64,000 nt of DNA from Solirubrobacter taibaiensis (lineage in GTDB: Bacteria > Actinomycetota > Thermoleophilia > Solirubrobacterales > Solirubrobacteraceae). Shown here one piece after another: positions 62,062 to 64,000 of the stretch (position 1 is its first letter; every line of letters begins with the position of its first letter). The notes under the pieces are model-generated. The model was not told where the DNA came from. It ran no database searches and worked only from the letters and a program-made list of their open reading frames with translations. The stretch spans positions 1 to 64,000 of the forward strand of contig JAPDDQ010000042.1 in NCBI GenBank assembly GCA_027587225.1, written 5' to 3'. A program made the translations under genes and the position numbers.

Positions 62062-63237
62062 ATGCCGCGCGTCGCACTGATTCATGACTTTTTGCTCGAC
62101 CTGCGAGGCGCGGAACGCGTCTTCGCGGCGATCTGCGACGCCTGGCCGGATGCCGACGTCTTCAGCGCCGTCTACGACGAGAAGGGCACGGAGGGCCGGT
62201 TCGCCGACCGCCATCCGCAGGCGTCGTTCCTGCAGAAGCTGCGACCCACCTCGAACACGTTCCGCCCGCTGCTGCCGTTGTACCCGCACGCGGTCGAGTC
62301 GCTGGACCTGCGCGGTTACGACATCGTCGTCTCCAGCTCGAGCGCCTGGGCGCACGGCGTGCTCGTCGATCCCGGCGCCGTCCACGTCTGTTATTGCCAC
62401 AACCCGTTCCGGTACGCGTGGTCGGAGCGGGAGGCGACGCTCGCCGCCCGCAGCCTGCTGACGCGCCCCGCGCTGCGTGTCCTGCTCTCGCGCTGGCGCC
62501 AGTGGGACTGGATCGCGGCCCAGCGCGTCGACGCCTACGTCGCCAACTCGGAGATCACGCAGAAGCGCATCCGCCGTTACTGGGGTCGCGAGTCCACGAT
62601 CGTGCATCCGCCGGTGGAGCTCTCGCGCTTCTCGCCCGGCGCGGTCGGCGACCACTACCTCGTGCTGGCGGAGCTGATGGCGCACAAGCGCATCGACGTC
62701 GCCGTGCGCGCCTTCAACGCGCTCGGCCGGCCGCTCGTGGTCGTGGGGGACGGGCCGGAGTACCGGCGCCTGAAGCGGCTCGCCGGTCCGACCGTGCGCC
62801 TGACCGGCCGTCTCTCGGACAGCGAGGTCGCCGATCTCCTGCGCACCTCGCAGGCGCTCGTGGTCACCGCCGAGGAGGAGTTCGGGATCGCGGCGGTCGA
62901 GTCGCTGGCGAGCGGGAGGCCCGTGATCGCCCTCCGTTCCGGAGGCGTCCTGGAGACCGTCACGGACGGCGTCACGGGCGCGTTCTACGACGACGGCGAC
63001 GACCCGCGGGCGCTCGCCGCGGCCGTCACGGGCTTCGATGTGGCGTCCGTGGACTCGTCGGTGTGTGTGAGATCCGCACACAGGTTTGGTGTCGAACGAT
63101 TCCAGGAACGACTCCGTTCGATCGTCGAGGAAACGGCCGCAAAGGGCCGTACAGCGCGAGATGTGGAGCGTCCGACGAGCGGGCTTTTGCCCCTCAGATC
63201 GTCACGCCGAGGCACAGAATCGATGAGGAGCCGTTAA
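62062..63237 (+). CDS. GT4-family glycosyltransferase, WbaZ-like
   Basis: 391 residues. RVALIHDFLLDLRGAERVFA at the N-terminus and YCHNPFRYAWSE then NSEITQKRIRRYWGRESTIVHPPV are typical of O-antigen/exopolysaccharide mannosyltransferase-like GT4 proteins. The donor motif is EEEFGIAAVESLASGRPVIA (E-x7-E). The last 45 residues are a charged, variable tail. Adds a sugar to a surface polysaccharide (inferred). Confidence 0.9.
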   Translation: MPRVALIHDFLLDLRGAERVFAAICDAWPDADVFSAVYDEKGTEGRFADRHPQASFLQKLRPTSNTFRPLLPLYPHAVESLDLRGYDIVVSSSSAWAHGVLVDPGAVHVCYCHNPFRYAWSEREATLAARSLLTRPALRVLLSRWRQWDWIAAQRVDAYVANSEITQKRIRRYWGRESTIVHPPVELSRFSPGAVGDHYLVLAELMAHKRIDVAVRAFNALGRPLVVVGDGPEYRRLKRLAGPTVRLTGRLSDSEVADLLRTSQALVVTAEEEFGIAAVESLASGRPVIALRSGGVLETVTDGVTGAFYDDGDDPRALAAAVTGFDVASVDSSVCVRSAHRFGVERFQERLRSIVEETAAKGRTARDVERPTSGLLPLRSSRRGTESMRSR

Positions 63238-63471
63238 ATCTCTCCTCACGTGGGCACACTCAGACGTAACCCTGTGGCATTCTTTGGGTTGTCTGTTGTG
63301 CGTGGGCTTGCTGCCTGCGCCCTGAACTAGCCGCAACGGTCACAAGCTTAGCGGCAAGGTCAGGACCTCTCCAGGGGATGACGGCCGTGAATGCTCGCGG
63401 TCTGTTCTTGCCCAAGTAGAGAAATCAAACCGCCGGAACCGGTGAACGTTTTGCGGGCTTCGGCGGGGTGG
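63238..63471. other. Intergenic stretch before the sigma factor gene
   Basis: 234 nt between the GT4 stop and the sigma-factor promoter. I see no gene, tRNA or known riboswitch. An imperfect stem (CCGCCGGAA around 63431 with TTCGGCGG around 63460) may end the upstream transcript. Confidence 0.4.
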
Positions 63472-63500
63472 TTGCGGAAACAAGTAACTTAGCTTATAAT
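63472..63500 (+). promoter_or_regulatory. Housekeeping-type promoter of the sigma factor gene
   Basis: -35 TTGCGG (63472-63477), 17-nt spacer, perfect -10 TATAAT (63495-63500). Transcription should begin near 63507. Confidence 0.8.
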
Positions 63501-63519
63501 TCCTACTGCCCCAGTAGGA
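63501..63519 (+). promoter_or_regulatory. Palindrome at the sigma-gene transcription start
   Basis: TCCTACTG-CCC-CAGTAGGA, a perfect 8-bp inverted repeat directly after the -10. It could be an operator, or a 5' hairpin that protects the mRNA. Confidence 0.55.
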
Positions 63520-63548
63520 CTTGAACTGACTCTTGGAAGGACCCCGAA

Positions 63549-64000
63549 CTGAGCACCATCACCGACACCCCACGTCGCCGCGACACCGAGCACGAGGTCG
63601 ACCCGACCCTGGACTCGCTGCAGCTGCTTCTGCGTGAGGCTGGCCGGTACCCGCTGCTCAAGCCGAGTGAGGAGATCGAACTCGCAAAGCGGATCGAGCG
63701 CGGAGACCTGGCAGCCAAGGAACGCATGATCAACTCCAACCTCCGCCTGGTGGTCGCCAACGCGCGCCGCTATCAGGGCCAGGGCCTCGCCCTCGGTGAC
63801 CTGATCCAGGAAGGGATGCTGGGTCTGATCCGCGCCGTCGAGAAGTTCGACTGGCGCAAGGGTTTCCGTTTTTCGACCTACGCGACGCTCTGGATCCGCC
63901 AGGCGATACAGCGTGGCCTCGAGAACACCAGCCGCACGATCCGCCTCCCCGTCCACGTGGCCCAGCGGTCGCGTAAGGTCGGCCGCATCGAGCGCGAGCT
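63549..64000 (+). CDS. Primary-type (RpoD/group 1-2) sigma factor, 5' part, apparent CTG start
   Basis: Runs off the right edge. Reading back from [20 protein letters not shown], the frame meets a TGA with no ATG, GTG or TTG in between. CTG 63549 is preceded by GGAAGGA (63535-63541) with 7-nt spacing, so CTG is the likely start. Region 1.2 begins at about residue 20; regions 2.1-2.4 read [60 protein letters not shown] and IQRGL. Region 1.1 is absent, as in short actinobacterial group 1/2 sigmas. It recognises -10/-35 promoters. Confidence 0.88.
   Translation, partial: MSTITDTPRRRDTEHEVDPTLDSLQLLLREAGRYPLLKPSEEIELAKRIERGDLAAKERMINSNLRLVVANARRYQGQGLALGDLIQEGMLGLIRAVEKFDWRKGFRFSTYATLWIRQAIQRGLENTSRTIRLPVHVAQRSRKVGRIERE

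Noticed and set aside
63238-63471. A tRNA or small RNA in the gap before the sigma factor gene
   Set aside because: No cloverleaf, no GTTCGA-type T-loop and no strong promoter/terminator pair.

Overview
The window is high-GC, tightly packed bacterial chromosome with few gaps. It carries no ribosomal RNA, no tRNA, no CRISPR array and no insertion sequence that I can recognise. The proteins look actinobacterial: ECF sigma factor with a CU044_5270-like partner, DUF2520 next to panC, a DivIVA-domain protein, CGAAC-N4-GTTCG LexA boxes, and many transcripts that appear leaderless. The overall flavour, including the group-1/2 sigma factor at the right edge, fits Thermoleophilia (Solirubrobacter-like). 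That placement is inference from protein style, not a database result. A sigma-28-type promoter in front of a chemoreceptor gene suggests a motile cell.

Layout. 1-5.8 kb: the end of a membrane-anchored beta-propeller protein, a cyclic-nucleotide-binding protein translationally coupled to an unusual membrane Fe-S/ferredoxin/FAD fusion protein, and a secreted RTX-type repeat protein. 5.8-13.7 kb: an MFS carrier, then a five-gene peptide/nickel-type ABC importer flanked by two HupE/UreJ-like membrane proteins that point inward at it. 13.8-18.9 kb: a secreted purple-acid-phosphatase-like enzyme, an ArsR/cation-efflux pair, a PaaI thioesterase with a palindrome over its start, and an ECF sigma factor with its probable partner. 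18.9-27.7 kb: an alpha-glucoside locus (GH13 enzyme, MalK/G/F-type ABC importer and binding protein, a LuxR-type response regulator, a LacI repressor with a clear operator, and an amylo-alpha-1,6-glucosidase-like protein). 27.7-35.4 kb: uvrB with a LexA box, an MFS carrier, an ArsR/AHSA1 pair, an ABC-2 exporter with a divergent TetR regulator, a PrmA-like methyltransferase and an orphan gene.

35.4-44.9 kb: a large secreted alpha-L-rhamnosidase that shares its C-terminal domain with the phosphatase, a short MutY, a DivIVA-domain protein, an M32 carboxypeptidase and uvrA with its own LexA box. 44.9-45.2 kb is a striking 284-bp imperfect inverted repeat. 45.2-50.8 kb: a MarR-controlled DHA2 efflux pump, a LysM/lytic transglycosylase, a hexapeptide acyltransferase, and a Pit phosphate transporter operon whose promoter carries a PHO-box-like repeat. 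50.8-55.9 kb: panB, panC and DUF2520 (pantothenate synthesis), a family-4 uracil-DNA glycosylase and a chemoreceptor. 55.9-64 kb: a GNAT acetyltransferase, a small lipoprotein, two GT4 glycosyltransferases, a 500-bp zone of strong hairpins, a membrane protein with a decayed HD-GYP domain, an MFS carrier, a secreted glycoside hydrolase, and the first 150 codons of a primary-type sigma factor that appears to start at CTG.

Functional ties. uvrA and uvrB, 14 kb apart, share an SOS signal. Phosphate uptake and a secreted phosphoesterase are both present. Secreted or cell-surface glycosidases, glucoside import and sugar-responsive regulation point to a soil saprophyte. Several convergent gene pairs overlap at their 3' ends.
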